Notes: generated by a model from the sequence alone, not told the origin. Counted from the stretch's first letter, positions 19,739 to 29,381 are shown. The stretch is 53,743 bases of DNA from Methylophilaceae bacterium (GCA_017857755.1 JAFMCM010000008.1:1-53743), one strand, 5' to 3'. Translations and numbers: made by a program.

Positions 19739-20325
19739 GTATTGCGCTTATCTGCGGGGTCGATGAGGCAGGGCGCGGCCCGTTAGCTGGCGCGGTGTAC
19801 GCTGCTGCTGTTATTTTGCATCCTAAGAAGCCGATTGTTGGGCTTGCCGACTCTAAAAAGCTGGCTGAAAAAAAGCGTGATGCATTAGCCGTTGAAATCA
19901 AACAACATGCCCTTGCTTGGGCGATTGCCAGTAGTAGCGTTGAGGAGATTGATGAGATTAATATATTGCAGGCCAGTCTACTTGCCATGAAACGTGCCAT
20001 CGAATCCCTGCAGCTGACATTCAATACAGCGTTACACAGCCATACTATCCATGTGCAAGTAGATGGTAACCGTTGTCCTGATGTTAACGTTTCTTGTGAG
20101 GCGATTATAAAAGGAGACAGTAAAGTGCAAGCGATTTCTGCGGCATCTATTCTTGCAAAAACGGCGCGTGATGCCAACTTGTATGAGTTAGATAGGCTGT
20201 ACCCTATGTACGGTTTTGCGCAGCATAAAGGATATCCAACTGCTGCACATCTGGCGCTCTTGAAGCAATATGGCGTTTCACCAGTCCATAGACGTAGTTA
20301 TGGACCTGTTCGTGAGCTCCTTTAA
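19735..20325 (+). CDS. rnhB: Ribonuclease HII
   Basis: RNase HII nicks DNA 5' of embedded ribonucleotides. The motif [15 protein letters not shown] near the N-terminus holds the first two acidic catalytic residues. VQVDGN and [12 protein letters not shown] are also present. The length of 196 residues is normal. It is translationally coupled to lpxB (ATGA overlap). Its stop codon is one base from the stop of the convergent methyltransferase gene, and no terminator is visible. Confidence 0.97.
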   Translation: MSIALICGVDEAGRGPLAGAVYAAAVILHPKKPIVGLADSKKLAEKKRDALAVEIKQHALAWAIASSSVEEIDEINILQASLLAMKRAIESLQLTFNTALHSHTIHVQVDGNRCPDVNVSCEAIIKGDSKVQAISAASILAKTARDANLYELDRLYPMYGFAQHKGYPTAAHLALLKQYGVSPVHRRSYGPVRELL

Positions 20326-20326
20326 A

Positions 20327-21058
20327 TTACGCCAATATTAAAAAAACGGTTGGTTGTTTGTGTAAATCAGGTAATGCAGTCTGTTTCCATGCTCGAATGC
20401 GTTTCGTCACAATAAACTCTTTTTCTAAGCTAATATTGCATGCAATGCATAATGTGGTTTCACTATCACAGTGGGCTAAAATAGCTTCAAGCATATGTTG
20501 ATTGCGAAAAGGAGTTTCAATAAATATTTGTGTTTCATTATATGTTTTGGCTCGGTGTTCCAATGCTTTTAACTGCTGAACGCGAGCTGCTCGTTCAGCT
20601 GGTAGATAGCCGAGAAAACTAAAACGCTGACCATTTAAACCAGATGCCATTAAGCTTAATAAAATCGAGCTGGGACCAACTAATGGAGCGACTCGAATCC
20701 CTTTTTTATGTGCCAATGCTGCTAATCGAGCGCCTGGATCTGCAATGCCAGGACAGCCAGCCTCAGACATTAATCCCACATCATTTCCTTCAAGAAGTGT
20801 GCTTAACAAATCAGGTAAGACTTTGTCTTCTGTACGCTTATCTAGGGTTTTTAATTGAATTTCTCTGATGGGCATGGGGTGTTGAATCGTAGTCAAGAAG
20901 TGGCGTGCAGTCTTTTCATTCTCAACGATAAATTCGTTCAAGGACTGCGTAATTTTAATCACATCTGGCGGCAATACTCGATTGGTATTATCCGAACCCA
21001 TCGTCACAGGAATAAAATAAAGGATGCCGTATTGGGTATTTTTTTGAGAGTCTGTCAT
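20327..21058 (-). CDS. SAM-dependent methyltransferase of the tetrapyrrole methylase / RsmI family
   Basis: The segment GNDVGLMSEAGCPGIADPGARLAALAHKKGIRVAPLVGPSSILLSLMASG (residues about 90-140) is the core of the RsmI-type tetrapyrrole methylase fold. The protein is 243 residues, shorter than RsmI (about 280), and its N-terminus differs (YGILYFIPVTMGSDN). It is probably the RsmI paralogue often found next to maf in beta- and gammaproteobacteria rather than RsmI itself. The substrate is unknown. It lies 242 bases downstream of maf on the same strand and meets rnhB tail to tail. Confidence 0.85.
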   Translation of the reverse strand: MTDSQKNTQYGILYFIPVTMGSDNTNRVLPPDVIKITQSLNEFIVENEKTARHFLTTIQHPMPIREIQLKTLDKRTEDKVLPDLLSTLLEGNDVGLMSEAGCPGIADPGARLAALAHKKGIRVAPLVGPSSILLSLMASGLNGQRFSFLGYLPAERAARVQQLKALEHRAKTYNETQIFIETPFRNQHMLEAILAHCDSETTLCIACNISLEKEFIVTKRIRAWKQTALPDLHKQPTVFLILA

Positions 21059-21300
21059 GAAGATTGAATGATTGTTCGGTGGGGTTAATTTACGGTGAGG
21101 TCAGCGCGACCAAAGTGTTGACATTTTGTACTTTGAGCGCTGTTAAACGTTCTATTGATCAACATTCTGTTCGCATTCCTTTCGGCTCAGAATCTGTTAT
21201 TGTGGTTAAGGCACTATTACAAGTTAGATGTTACACCTCTTTGATTATTCATGTTTAATCATTCATGATAGCGAGTGAATGTAATGCTTCACAGTCTGGC
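21059..21300. other. 242-base gap between maf and the methyltransferase, nothing recognised
   Basis: Both flanking genes are on the minus strand. The stretch has stop codons in every minus frame, a short inverted repeat ATTCTG / CAGAAT (21164-21193, 18-base loop) and a GGTC/GACC hairpin near 21098-21111. A 64-codon plus-strand frame exists but has no family resemblance. It has none of the RNase P RNA or tRNA landmarks I know. Confidence 0.3.
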
Positions 21301-21882
21301 TTAAATAATGTTAACACCTTCATTTTGTAGCATAGTGATGAGACTAATCAACGGCAATCCGATGAGGGCGTTAGGATCTTCTCCAGTCATACGCTCAATC
21401 AATGCAATGCCTAGGCCTTCTGACTTAGCACTTCCTGCGCATTGATAAGGCTGCTCCTTACTTAAATAATTTTCTATTTGTTCGTCAGTGTAGTTTCTAA
21501 ATTGTACTAAATACGGTACAACTGCTACCTGCATATTGCCTGTTTCTGCATTAAACAAACAGAGTGCGCTATGAAATGTCACTGATTGCCCACGCATCAT
21601 ACGCAGTTGTTTTGTGGCGTTGTTATGGTTCAAGGGCTTTCCTAATTGCACCCCATCCAGTGTGGCAACTTGATCACAGCCAATAATTAGCGAGTGTGGG
21701 TATTCAAAACCTACTTTTTTTGCTTTTTCTTGTGACAGGCGAAGGGCTGTTTCATGTGGTGCTTCGCCGTCTATGACGGACTCATCAAGATGTGGAGAGA
21801 CTGTACTAAAGTTAATTTGTAAACGCTGTAATAACTCGCGGCGATAAATAGAAGATGAAGCTAAAATAAGGGTTTGTTTCAT
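21301..21882 (-). CDS. yceF: Maf family nucleotide pyrophosphatase, YceF type (7-methyl-GTP pyrophosphatase)
   Basis: Maf proteins hydrolyse modified nucleoside triphosphates. The family motif [17 protein letters not shown] is at the N-terminus, the catalytic [12 protein letters not shown] (about residue 66-77) follows, then [31 protein letters not shown]. These match the YceF branch, which prefers 7-methyl-GTP, better than YhdE. The length of 193 residues is normal. In many relatives yceF neighbours yceD-rpmF; here the pyc pair lies between them. Confidence 0.93.
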   Translation of the reverse strand: MKQTLILASSSIYRRELLQRLQINFSTVSPHLDESVIDGEAPHETALRLSQEKAKKVGFEYPHSLIIGCDQVATLDGVQLGKPLNHNNATKQLRMMRGQSVTFHSALCLFNAETGNMQVAVVPYLVQFRNYTDEQIENYLSKEQPYQCAGSAKSEGLGIALIERMTGEDPNALIGLPLISLITMLQNEGVNII

Positions 21883-21901
21883 TAAAAGAATCTCATTAAA
21901 T

Positions 21902-21930
21902 AAAAAAACCGACAGGGCTAACTGCCGGTT
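21902..21930 (-). terminator. Rho-independent terminator after pycB
   Basis: Read on the minus strand, AACCGGCAG pairs with CTGTCGGTT (one mismatch) around a 6-base loop and is followed by seven T residues (plus strand 21902-21908). It separates pycB from yceF, so yceF probably has its own promoter or depends on readthrough. Confidence 0.85.
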
Positions 21931-21948
21931 GTAATCAATGAATTGGGC

Positions 21949-23793
21949 TTAATCTGGTTGAATTTCAAGTAAAGATTCATCAGGTGTTACATTGTCACCT
22001 TTTTCCACATTGATAGAGACTACCGTACCTGTCGTTGACGCTTCAATTTCATTTTCCATTTTCATCGCCTCAATCACTAGCACTGAATCACCTGCCTTCA
22101 CTTTGTCGCCTATCGCGACTTTAATTGCCACAATCGTGCCTGGCATAGCAGTCGTTACACAGCCTTTATGATGTGGACGAGGGCGCCCGCTTGAGGATGA
22201 TGTTTTCTTTTTAACATTGGCGCCAGTGCTTTGTCCTGTCCCAGCCACCTCAATTTCGCTCAGTGTTTCCACCATAACTTCTTCAGCAATACCATCAACA
22301 GTGACGTAGATCGGGCGAAGCTCTTCACCTTCATGGCCTGTTCCAGTTAGTTTGATATGAAAAGTTTCTCCATGAAGTGTCACATTAAATTCATTCGGGG
22401 CATAACGAGGTCCGCTGGCATGGACTTCTTCTTTAGATAATAATTGCTCTGGCACTAAAGAATTGGCGTTTCGTTCCTGCAAGAAAGTTTCACCAATATC
22501 TGGGAACATGGCATAGGTTAAAACATCCTCCTCGCTTCTTGCTAGACGTTCAACATCGTTCGCTAGCTTTTTCATCTCAGGCTTCAGCAAGTCGGCTGGG
22601 CGGCATTCAATAGCAACAGCATCTCCAATTGCCAATTTCTTAACCTCTTCGTTAACAGCGCTGATAGGCTTGCCGTATTGACCTAAGAAGTAATTTTTGA
22701 CTTCATTGGTGATAGTAAAATAACGTTTGTCTGTCAACACGTTTAAAACAGCTTGTGTTCCAACGATTTGTGAAGTGGGTGTTACTAACGGCGGGTAACC
22801 TAAGTCTTCGCGCACACGTGGAATTTCTGCTAATACAGCATTCATCTTATCTAAAGAGCCTTGCTCTTTCAGTTGATTGCTTAAGTTAGAAATCATGCCG
22901 CCTGGCACTTGGTTGACTAGGACACGGGTATCAACACCAGTGTATGCACTTTCAAATTGCCAGTATTTTTTTCGCACTTCACGGAAGTACTCGCTAACTT
23001 CTTGTACGGCCGCAATATCCAAACCAGTGTCATATTCTGTACCTTGTAAGGCAGCAATAATACTCTCAGTTGTGGGGTGACTTGCCCCTTCACTAAAGGC
23101 AGAGTTACAGGTATCTATCATTGTTGCTCCATTCTCTACACCTCGCATTAAGTTAATGCTGGCCAAACCAGATGTTGCATGGCTGTGTAAATGAATAGGG
23201 ATGCTAATGGCGCTATTTAATGCTTTCACTAGCTCAGCCGTCGTTTGCGGCGTCAGTAAGCTTGCCATGTCTTTAATCGCAAGCGTATCACAACCCATTT
23301 CTTCTAATTCTTTTGCTAATGCAACAAAATGCGCCACATCATGCTTAGGGCTAGTTGTATAACTAATCGTACCTTCCGCTATTTTTTTAGCTTTTTTAAC
23401 TGCTTCGATAGAAGTTTTAAGGTTACGCATATCGTTCATGGCATCAAAAATACGGAAGACATCCACGCCGTTATCAGCGGATTTTTGTACGAAAGCCTGT
23501 ACAACATCATCAGAATAGTGACGATAGCCAAGTAAGTTTTGGCCACGCAATAGCATTTGAATTCTGCTATTTGGCAAGGCCTTACGTAGTTTGCTCAATC
23601 GTTCCCATGGGTCTTCTTTTAAGAATCGGACGCAAGCATCGAAGGTTGCGCCTCCCCAAGCTTCTAAGGACCAGAAGCCAATAGCGTCCAATTTAGAACA
23701 AATAGGTAACATGTCAGCTGTGCGCAATCGTGTTGCAATCATGCACTGATGACCATCGCGTAATACTAGTTCGGTAATATTTACTTTTTTCAT
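21949..23793 (-). CDS. pycB: Pyruvate carboxylase subunit B (carboxyltransferase plus biotin carrier)
   Basis: This 614-residue protein has an N-terminal carboxyltransferase domain (LRDGHQCMIATRLR, SLEAWGGATFD, LLRGQNLLGYR, IKDMASLL with the conserved lysine, IHLHSHATSG with zinc histidines) and a C-terminal biotinyl domain with EAMKMENE, after a Ser-rich linker near residues 525-545. The same architecture is OadA of oxaloacetate decarboxylase, but no membrane subunits (oadB, oadG) are present and a biotin carboxylase gene lies 19 bases upstream. Anaplerotic pyruvate carboxylase is therefore the better call. RDGHQ replaces the usual RDAHQ. Confidence 0.9.
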   Translation of the reverse strand: MKKVNITELVLRDGHQCMIATRLRTADMLPICSKLDAIGFWSLEAWGGATFDACVRFLKEDPWERLSKLRKALPNSRIQMLLRGQNLLGYRHYSDDVVQAFVQKSADNGVDVFRIFDAMNDMRNLKTSIEAVKKAKKIAEGTISYTTSPKHDVAHFVALAKELEEMGCDTLAIKDMASLLTPQTTAELVKALNSAISIPIHLHSHATSGLASINLMRGVENGATMIDTCNSAFSEGASHPTTESIIAALQGTEYDTGLDIAAVQEVSEYFREVRKKYWQFESAYTGVDTRVLVNQVPGGMISNLSNQLKEQGSLDKMNAVLAEIPRVREDLGYPPLVTPTSQIVGTQAVLNVLTDKRYFTITNEVKNYFLGQYGKPISAVNEEVKKLAIGDAVAIECRPADLLKPEMKKLANDVERLARSEEDVLTYAMFPDIGETFLQERNANSLVPEQLLSKEEVHASGPRYAPNEFNVTLHGETFHIKLTGTGHEGEELRPIYVTVDGIAEEVMVETLSEIEVAGTGQSTGANVKKKTSSSSGRPRPHHKGCVTTAMPGTIVAIKVAIGDKVKAGDSVLVIEAMKMENEIEASTTGTVVSINVEKGDNVTPDESLLEIQPD

Positions 23794-23812
23794 AATTAGA
23801 AATCTTTAATAA

Positions 23813-25231
23813 TTAAATGCCATGATGTGCTGCAATTGCAGCTGAAATAGCGGCCGCAATCAATTCAGGAGGGAGTTCAACCGCATAATTTGTTAATTCA
23901 GGATGCGATTCAACAAAGCTTGTATCAAAAGTGCCTGCCCTAAATTCAGGATGATTCATGATCTCTTGATAATAAGGAATTGTTGTTTTAATGCCATATA
24001 CTTCAATGTCATTTAATGCGCGTTTGCCACGCTCAATAACGCGTTCCCAATCTAAGGCCCATACGGTTAATTTTGCGCACATTGAATCGTAATAGGGTGG
24101 AATGACATAACCTGTATAAATGGCGGCATCCATACGTACGCCAGGCCCACCAGGTGAGTAATAACGTGTAATTTTACCAAAGCTAGGCAAGAAGTCATTC
24201 TTCGGATCTTCAGCATTAATCCTAAATTCCATTGCAAAACCACGATAGCTAATTTCGCTTTGTTTATATCTTAGCGGCAGACCAGAAGCAATGCGAATTT
24301 GCTCTTGCACAATATCAACGCCAGTAATTGATTCGGTGATGGTATGCTCAACCTGTAAACGTGTATTCATTTCCATAAAGTAAAAGCGATTGTCTGCATC
24401 TAACAAAAACTCAACCGTACCAGCATTACGATAACCAACAGCTTTAGCCGCCTTCACGGCTAAGTTTCCAATATATTCACGTTGTGTTGTTGAGAGCTGA
24501 GGGGAGGGCGCAATTTCAATTAACTTCTGATTACGTCGTTGAATGGAACAATCTCGCTCAAACAAGTGAATGGCATCGCCTTGGCTATCTGCTAAGATTT
24601 GCACTTCGATATGGCGTGGTTTGACGATACATTTTTCTAGAAACACTTCTGGCTTGCCAAACGCCTTACTCGCTTCAGAAATAACGCGTTCATAATTATT
24701 CAACAGATCATTTTCTGAATCACAACGACGGATTCCTCTGCCACCACCACCGTTGGTTGCTTTTAACATCACTGGATAACCAATTTTTTTTGCTAGGGCT
24801 ATTGCCTCATCTAAACTCTCGAGATTGCCATCACTACCTGGCGTACAAGGGATGCCTGCTTCCGTCATGGCGATACGTGCTTGAATTTTGTCACCCATTT
24901 TACGAATAACTGCACCACTAGGCCCAATAAAAGCAATGCCACGTTTTGCACAGATTTCGGCTAATTCAGGATTTTCAGATAGAAAACCATAGCCTGGATG
25001 TAAAGCATCACAGCCAGCGGCTGTTGCAATGTTCACAATATGATGTGCATTTAAATAGCCAGCAACTGGGTCGGAGCCCAAACTGTATGCCTCATCGGCT
25101 TTTTTAACATGTAGCGCGCGACGGTCTGCATCAGTATAAATGGCAACTGATTTAATGCCCATTTCTGAACAGGCGCGCACAATACGTACCGCAATTTCCC
25201 CACGGTTTGCTACTAGGATTTTTTTGAACAC
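23813..25231 (-). CDS. pycA: Pyruvate carboxylase subunit A (biotin carboxylase)
   Basis: An ATP-grasp enzyme that carboxylates biotin on the partner subunit. FKKILVANRGEIAVRIVRAC opens the N domain. The glycine-rich ATP loop MLKATNGGGGRGIRRC is near residue 160, and FMEMNTRLQVEHTITE near residue 280. I start at GTG 25231, which gives the family N-terminus; an ATG 14 codons upstream is in frame. The YTDADRRALHVKKADEAY stretch is more like PycA than acetyl-CoA carboxylase AccC. It pairs with pycB and is divergent from yceD. Confidence 0.92.
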   Translation of the reverse strand: MFKKILVANRGEIAVRIVRACSEMGIKSVAIYTDADRRALHVKKADEAYSLGSDPVAGYLNAHHIVNIATAAGCDALHPGYGFLSENPELAEICAKRGIAFIGPSGAVIRKMGDKIQARIAMTEAGIPCTPGSDGNLESLDEAIALAKKIGYPVMLKATNGGGGRGIRRCDSENDLLNNYERVISEASKAFGKPEVFLEKCIVKPRHIEVQILADSQGDAIHLFERDCSIQRRNQKLIEIAPSPQLSTTQREYIGNLAVKAAKAVGYRNAGTVEFLLDADNRFYFMEMNTRLQVEHTITESITGVDIVQEQIRIASGLPLRYKQSEISYRGFAMEFRINAEDPKNDFLPSFGKITRYYSPGGPGVRMDAAIYTGYVIPPYYDSMCAKLTVWALDWERVIERGKRALNDIEVYGIKTTIPYYQEIMNHPEFRAGTFDTSFVESHPELTNYAVELPPELIAAAISAAIAAHHGI

Positions 25232-25346
25232 ACTTGAGCTTTCTTTGAACTTCAAACTAGTTGATTGTATCATGTGGTTGGTTGCGGCAAAATACCAATT
25301 AATTAAAAATGTTGTATCCCCCTACATTATCAAGAGTCATAACACA

Positions 25347-25829
25347 ATGAAACCAACATTAATCAACAACCTAGAATTCGCCAAAAATACAGACGCCATT
25401 AGCCATGACATTAAAGTGGATAGTTGCTTACGTTTAAGTGAATTCATCACACACGATGCATCCCAAGCAAGTAGCATTCACTACACACTAAAGGGTAGTG
25501 AATCACAGTTTCATCTGCCCAGCTTGGCTTTGTCGATTAAAGCAAAGCTATCTGTCTTATGTCAACGCTGTCTGAAGCCGATGTGGCTCGACATTGATTT
25601 GGCTTTTCAATATGTTGTCGCGGATAAAGAGCCATTACCGTTTGAAGGTGATGAGGAGGTTGACTGGGTAGAAAGTGCACGCGAAATGAATGTAAATAAT
25701 TTGGTAGAGGACGAACTACTCATTGCAATGCCATTGGGCCCATTACATACACATGCTTGCACCCCACTAGTCAAAGAATCACTTCAAAAACCGAACCCCT
25801 TTGCGGTGCTGAAGGGCTTAATTAAATAA
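25347..25829 (+). CDS. yceD: DUF177 family protein YceD (23S rRNA accumulation protein)
   Basis: The 160-residue protein has the DUF177 centre LCQRCLKPM (about residues 71-79) and the typical C-terminus CTPLVKESLQKPNPFAVLKGLIK. YceD is linked to 23S rRNA accumulation, and the gene is nearly always joined to rpmF, as here (194 bases apart). The ATG at 25347 gives the family N-terminus; the frame is open further upstream into the divergent pycA region, but that extension does not resemble the family. Confidence 0.9.
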   Translation: MKPTLINNLEFAKNTDAISHDIKVDSCLRLSEFITHDASQASSIHYTLKGSESQFHLPSLALSIKAKLSVLCQRCLKPMWLDIDLAFQYVVADKEPLPFEGDEEVDWVESAREMNVNNLVEDELLIAMPLGPLHTHACTPLVKESLQKPNPFAVLKGLIK

Positions 25830-25900
25830 CCTTAATTTCGTTATGAGGTCTGATTCAGGCTGTTTTTAATGTAATACCTACAATATTGTGTGTTTACTTG

Positions 25901-25930
25901 TTTACATCAACACAATAAATAGATTATCAT
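25901..25930 (+). promoter_or_regulatory. Probable promoter of rpmF
   Basis: TTTACA (25901-25906) and TATCAT (25925-25930) are separated by 18 bases, each matching the sigma-70 consensus at five of six positions. Transcription would start near 25937, about 87 bases before rpmF. Confidence 0.5.
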
Positions 25931-26023
25931 TACGGATTAGCTGTTTAAAACGCAAATTAGATTTAAGATTTAGATTTTAGTGTTGCATTTTAGCAGAATT
26001 CATTTTTAGTTTGGAGTATTGAA

Positions 26024-26203
26024 ATGGCAGTTCAACAAAACAAAAAGTCACCATCAAAGCGTGGTATGCACCGTTCACATGATTTTTTAGTGAACCCACC
26101 TTTAGCTGTTGAGCCGACAACAGGCGAAACGCATTTACGTCATCACGTCAGTCCTAGCGGCTTTTATCGCGGTCGTAAAGTAATGTCGACTAAAGGCGAT
26201 TAA
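26024..26203 (+). CDS. rpmF: 50S ribosomal protein L32
   Basis: This 59-residue gene begins [20 protein letters not shown] and continues [22 protein letters not shown], then the basic end [13 protein letters not shown]. It is the zinc-free form of L32 (no cysteine pairs). A GGAG ribosome binding site lies at 26012-26015. Its place between yceD and plsX is strongly conserved and links ribosome synthesis to fatty acid synthesis. Confidence 0.97.
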   Translation: MAVQQNKKSPSKRGMHRSHDFLVNPPLAVEPTTGETHLRHHVSPSGFYRGRKVMSTKGD

Positions 26204-26234
26204 TTCATTTCAAGCAATTCAATTGCTTATTTTG

Positions 26235-26262
26235 CGCCGCGTATATTCTGTATCACGCGGCG
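26235..26262 (+). terminator. GC-rich hairpin after rpmF (partial terminator or processing site)
   Basis: A perfect 8-bp stem, CGCCGCGT (26235-26242) / ACGCGGCG (26255-26262), with a 12-base loop. The tail is TTAGTTTAT, not a pure T run, so termination may be incomplete. Confidence 0.55.
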
Positions 26263-26292
26263 TTAGTTTATATAATGCAATCAATGCTAAAA

Positions 26293-26321
26293 TTGACATT
26301 TATCTCAGCATCACTTCTAAT
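26293..26321 (+). promoter_or_regulatory. Strong sigma-70 promoter of plsX and the fab operon
   Basis: A perfect TTGACA (26293-26298), a 17-base spacer and TCTAAT (26316-26321, five of six matches) form one of the best promoters in the window. Transcription would begin near 26328, leaving a leader of about 58 bases. Confidence 0.65.
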
Positions 26322-26385
26322 GCATGTCAAAAATTATATTAATAAAAACATCATATAAAGACATTCACGTCTAGCAAGAGGTCTC

Positions 26386-27435
26386 ATGGATATAACAATC
26401 GCAATTGACGCAATGGGTGGAGATCACGGCCCGCATGTCACTGTGCCAGCAGCGTTACGCGCGCTCAAAGAAGATAGTCAACTAACTATTATTTTGGTTG
26501 GCTTGGAAGATGCGATACAAGCGGAGCTAATAGCCAATAAAGCATCAACAGGACCCAACTTACGCATTTATCAAGCTAGTGAAATTGTGTTAATGGACGA
26601 AACACCTCAAAGTGCGATGAAGAATAAAAAAGATTCTTCTATGCGAGTTGCGATTAATTTGACTAAAACCGGGGAAGCAAATGCGTGCGTAAGTGCGGGG
26701 AATACTGGCGCATTGATGGCTACCGCTCGATTCGTATTAAAAACTTTACCTGGCATTGAGCGTCCTGCGATTGCATCTGCGCTACCCTCTGAAAAAGGCA
26801 GCACTTATATGTTGGACCTTGGTGCAAATGCAGACTGTACTGCCGAACAATTGTTACAGTTTGCGGTGATGGGTGCAATGTTGGTTAGCTGCGTTGAACA
26901 CAAAGAGAATCCTTCCGTTGGATTGTTAAACATTGGCTCCGAGGATATTAAAGGGAATGAAGTGGTTAAAAAAACCAGTGAGTTGTTGCGGAATAGCCAC
27001 TTAAACTTCTACGGCAATATTGAGGGAGATGATATATTTAAAGGGACCACGGATTTGGTCGTTTGCGACGGTTTTGTTGGTAATGTATCGCTCAAAACAA
27101 CTGAAGGTTTGGCGCACATGATGGGTAAATTCTTAACCCAAGAGTTCAAAAAAAGCTGGCTTACAAAACTCATGGCTCTGTGCGCAATGCCTGTTCTAAA
27201 AGCGTTTAAAAAACGATTGGATCCACGTCGTTACAATGGCGCTAGCTTTTTGGGCTTGCGTGGTATCGTCGTTAAAAGTCATGGTGGTGCTGATGATTTT
27301 GCTTTTTATCACGCCATCCATGTGGCAATAGAAGAAGCGAGAAATGGTGTTTTAGATCGCATCACTGAGCAATTGGAGATTGAGCATATCAAGAATGATG
27401 TGCTAATCTCGTCAGCAATCGACGAAAGTAATTAA
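26386..27435 (+). CDS. plsX: Phosphate acyltransferase PlsX
   Basis: PlsX converts acyl-ACP to acyl-phosphate, the substrate of PlsY in phospholipid synthesis. The N-terminus [22 protein letters not shown] is diagnostic, and [23 protein letters not shown] and [13 protein letters not shown] follow. The length of 349 residues is normal. An AAGAGG site precedes the ATG. It heads the fabH-fabD-fabG-acpP-fabF run. Confidence 0.97.
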   Translation: MDITIAIDAMGGDHGPHVTVPAALRALKEDSQLTIILVGLEDAIQAELIANKASTGPNLRIYQASEIVLMDETPQSAMKNKKDSSMRVAINLTKTGEANACVSAGNTGALMATARFVLKTLPGIERPAIASALPSEKGSTYMLDLGANADCTAEQLLQFAVMGAMLVSCVEHKENPSVGLLNIGSEDIKGNEVVKKTSELLRNSHLNFYGNIEGDDIFKGTTDLVVCDGFVGNVSLKTTEGLAHMMGKFLTQEFKKSWLTKLMALCAMPVLKAFKKRLDPRRYNGASFLGLRGIVVKSHGGADDFAFYHAIHVAIEEARNGVLDRITEQLEIEHIKNDVLISSAIDESN

Positions 27436-27441
27436 CTAACC

Positions 27442-28392
27442 ATGATGAATTACTCAAGAATCATGAGCACTGGTAGCTACCTGCCAGAAAAAATACTCAC
27501 AAATAAAACTTTAGAATCCATGGTTGACACAACCGATGAGTGGATTTTTTCGCGCACAGGCATACGTGAGCGTCATATTGCCGATTCAGATGAATTCACC
27601 AGTGATTTGGCCACCGCTGCGGCCAAAAAAGCGATTGAAAACGCTGGTATTGATATTGCCAAGATAGACTTAATTGTTGTAGCAACCACGACGCCAGATA
27701 AAATATTTCCAAGCGTAGCTACGATAGTTCAACGCAAATTGGGAATAAGCTCTAATTGTCCTGCTTTTGATGTACAGGCGGTGTGTAGTGGCTTTGTTTA
27801 CGCCTTGAGCACTGCCGATAATTTTATTAAAGCAGGTGCAAGTAAATGCGCATTAGTGATAGGCGCTGATAAAATTTCAAGTATCACTGATTATACAGAT
27901 CGTGGAAACTGTATCTTATGGGGCGACGGGGCAGGTGCTGTCATCTTGCAACAATCAGATGAAGTGGGCATTATTTCTACCCATCTGCATGCGAACGGAA
28001 ATTATGAAGAAATGTTGCATGTGCCAAGAGCTGGTCATGGTCATGATACGATTGCGATGGAAGGAAACGCTGTCTTTAAAATGGCAGTTAATACTTTAGA
28101 TCAAATTGTCGATGAGACCTTAGAAGCGAACGGTTTGCAAAAGACGGATATTGATTGGTTGGTGCCGCATCAGGCGAATATCAGAATATTACAAGCTACT
28201 GCAAAAAAGTTAAACATGAGTATGGATAAAGTGGTCACAACAGTGGAATATCATGGCAACACTTCGGCAGCTTCTATTCCATTAGCCTTAGATGTTGCCG
28301 TACAAGATGGACGCATAAAACGCGGAGAAATCATTTTAATGGAGGCTTTTGGTGGTGGGTTTACCTGGGGCTCTGCATTGATAAAATACTAA
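27442..28392 (+). CDS. fabH: 3-oxoacyl-ACP synthase III
   Basis: FabH starts fatty acid chains by joining acetyl-CoA to malonyl-ACP. The Cys-His-Asn triad is visible in [13 protein letters not shown] (about residue 114), [11 protein letters not shown] (about 244) and [12 protein letters not shown] (about 274). The protein is 316 residues. Two consecutive ATG codons (27442, 27445) could each be the start. It follows plsX by six bases. Confidence 0.97.
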   Translation: MMNYSRIMSTGSYLPEKILTNKTLESMVDTTDEWIFSRTGIRERHIADSDEFTSDLATAAAKKAIENAGIDIAKIDLIVVATTTPDKIFPSVATIVQRKLGISSNCPAFDVQAVCSGFVYALSTADNFIKAGASKCALVIGADKISSITDYTDRGNCILWGDGAGAVILQQSDEVGIISTHLHANGNYEEMLHVPRAGHGHDTIAMEGNAVFKMAVNTLDQIVDETLEANGLQKTDIDWLVPHQANIRILQATAKKLNMSMDKVVTTVEYHGNTSAASIPLALDVAVQDGRIKRGEIILMEAFGGGFTWGSALIKY

Positions 28393-28430
28393 ACTAATCA
28401 ATATATTAGAAATATTATTTAAAGTTAATT

Positions 28431-29369
28431 ATGAATAAATCAGCATTGTTTTTTCCAGGTCAAGGTTCACAGTCCATCGGTATGATGAAAGGTTTTGATG
28501 GTGTTGCAATCATTAAAGAAACCTTTAATGAAGCTTCTGATTTGTTGGGTGTTGATTTCTGGCAAATGGTGACAGAAGAAAACGATTTGCTTAATCAGAC
28601 TCAACATACACAGCCACTGATGTTGGCTGCAGGCGTTGCTACATGGCGCGTTTACCAGTTGATGAAAGGCGAGCAACCTGTCTTTTTAGCTGGACATAGT
28701 TTAGGTGAGTACACGGCTTTAGTTGCTGCGGACGCAATCAGTTATGCTGATGCGTTACCATTAGTTAAGTTTCGTGCTGAAGCCATGCAAAGTGCAGTAC
28801 CAGCAGGCGTTGGTGCGATGGCCGCTATTTTAGGGCTAGATGATGATGTTGTGAATGCTGTTTGCACCGAGAGTGCTATGGGTGAAGTCGTTACAGCTGT
28901 GAATTTGAACTCACCAGGTCAAGTGGTGATTGCTGGCAATAAAGCGGCTGTTGAAAGAGCGATGATTTTAGCTAAGGAAAAAGGTGCCAAACGGGCTTTA
29001 CAGTTACCTGTAAGCGTTCCTTCTCATTGTTCATTGATGTTGCCTGCTGCAAATCAACTTGCGGCGTATTTGAAGAATGTAAAAGTTAATTCTCCAGTTG
29101 TGCCAGTCATCCATAATGCTGATGTGTTGTCCCATAGTGACCCAGATAAAATTAAAGATGCATTAGTGCGTCAGTTACATTCGCCAGTGCGTTGGGTGGA
29201 AACTGTTCAATTGTTACATCGTTTGCAAATTAACAAAGCAGCTGAATGTGGGCCTGGTAAAGTTTTGGCAGGCTTAACGAAACGCATTGTGGCTGATTTG
29301 CCATGTGCAGCACTTGTTTCGATTGATGCTTTAGCTGAATATCAATCATCATCTGATTTTAAACATTAA
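28431..29369 (+). CDS. fabD: Malonyl-CoA:ACP transacylase
   Basis: FabD loads malonyl groups on acyl carrier protein. The N-terminal FFPGQGSQSIGM, the nucleophile elbow AGHSLGEYTALVAA (Ser near residue 90) and SVPSHCSLM with the catalytic histidine are all in place. At 312 residues it is of normal length. It sits in the standard order between fabH and fabG. Confidence 0.97.
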   Translation: MNKSALFFPGQGSQSIGMMKGFDGVAIIKETFNEASDLLGVDFWQMVTEENDLLNQTQHTQPLMLAAGVATWRVYQLMKGEQPVFLAGHSLGEYTALVAADAISYADALPLVKFRAEAMQSAVPAGVGAMAAILGLDDDVVNAVCTESAMGEVVTAVNLNSPGQVVIAGNKAAVERAMILAKEKGAKRALQLPVSVPSHCSLMLPAANQLAAYLKNVKVNSPVVPVIHNADVLSHSDPDKIKDALVRQLHSPVRWVETVQLLHRLQINKAAECGPGKVLAGLTKRIVADLPCAALVSIDALAEYQSSSDFKH

Positions 29370-29381
29370 AAGGTTTTTGCC

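Noticed and set aside
20327-21058. RsmI, the 16S rRNA C1402 methyltransferase
   Set aside because: The fold is right, but the protein is about 40 residues short with a different N-terminus. I prefer a paralogue of unknown substrate.
21064-21258. 64-codon plus-strand frame between the methyltransferase and yceF
   Set aside because: It is antisense to the local gene direction, lacks a ribosome binding site and has no recognisable motif.
21949-23793. Sodium-pumping oxaloacetate decarboxylase alpha subunit
   Set aside because: No membrane subunit genes accompany it, and a biotin carboxylase gene of PycA type does.
24501-24508. KOPS enrichment as independent proof of the terminus
   Set aside because: About three chance hits are expected in a window of this size and composition, so only the orientation, not the number, is informative.
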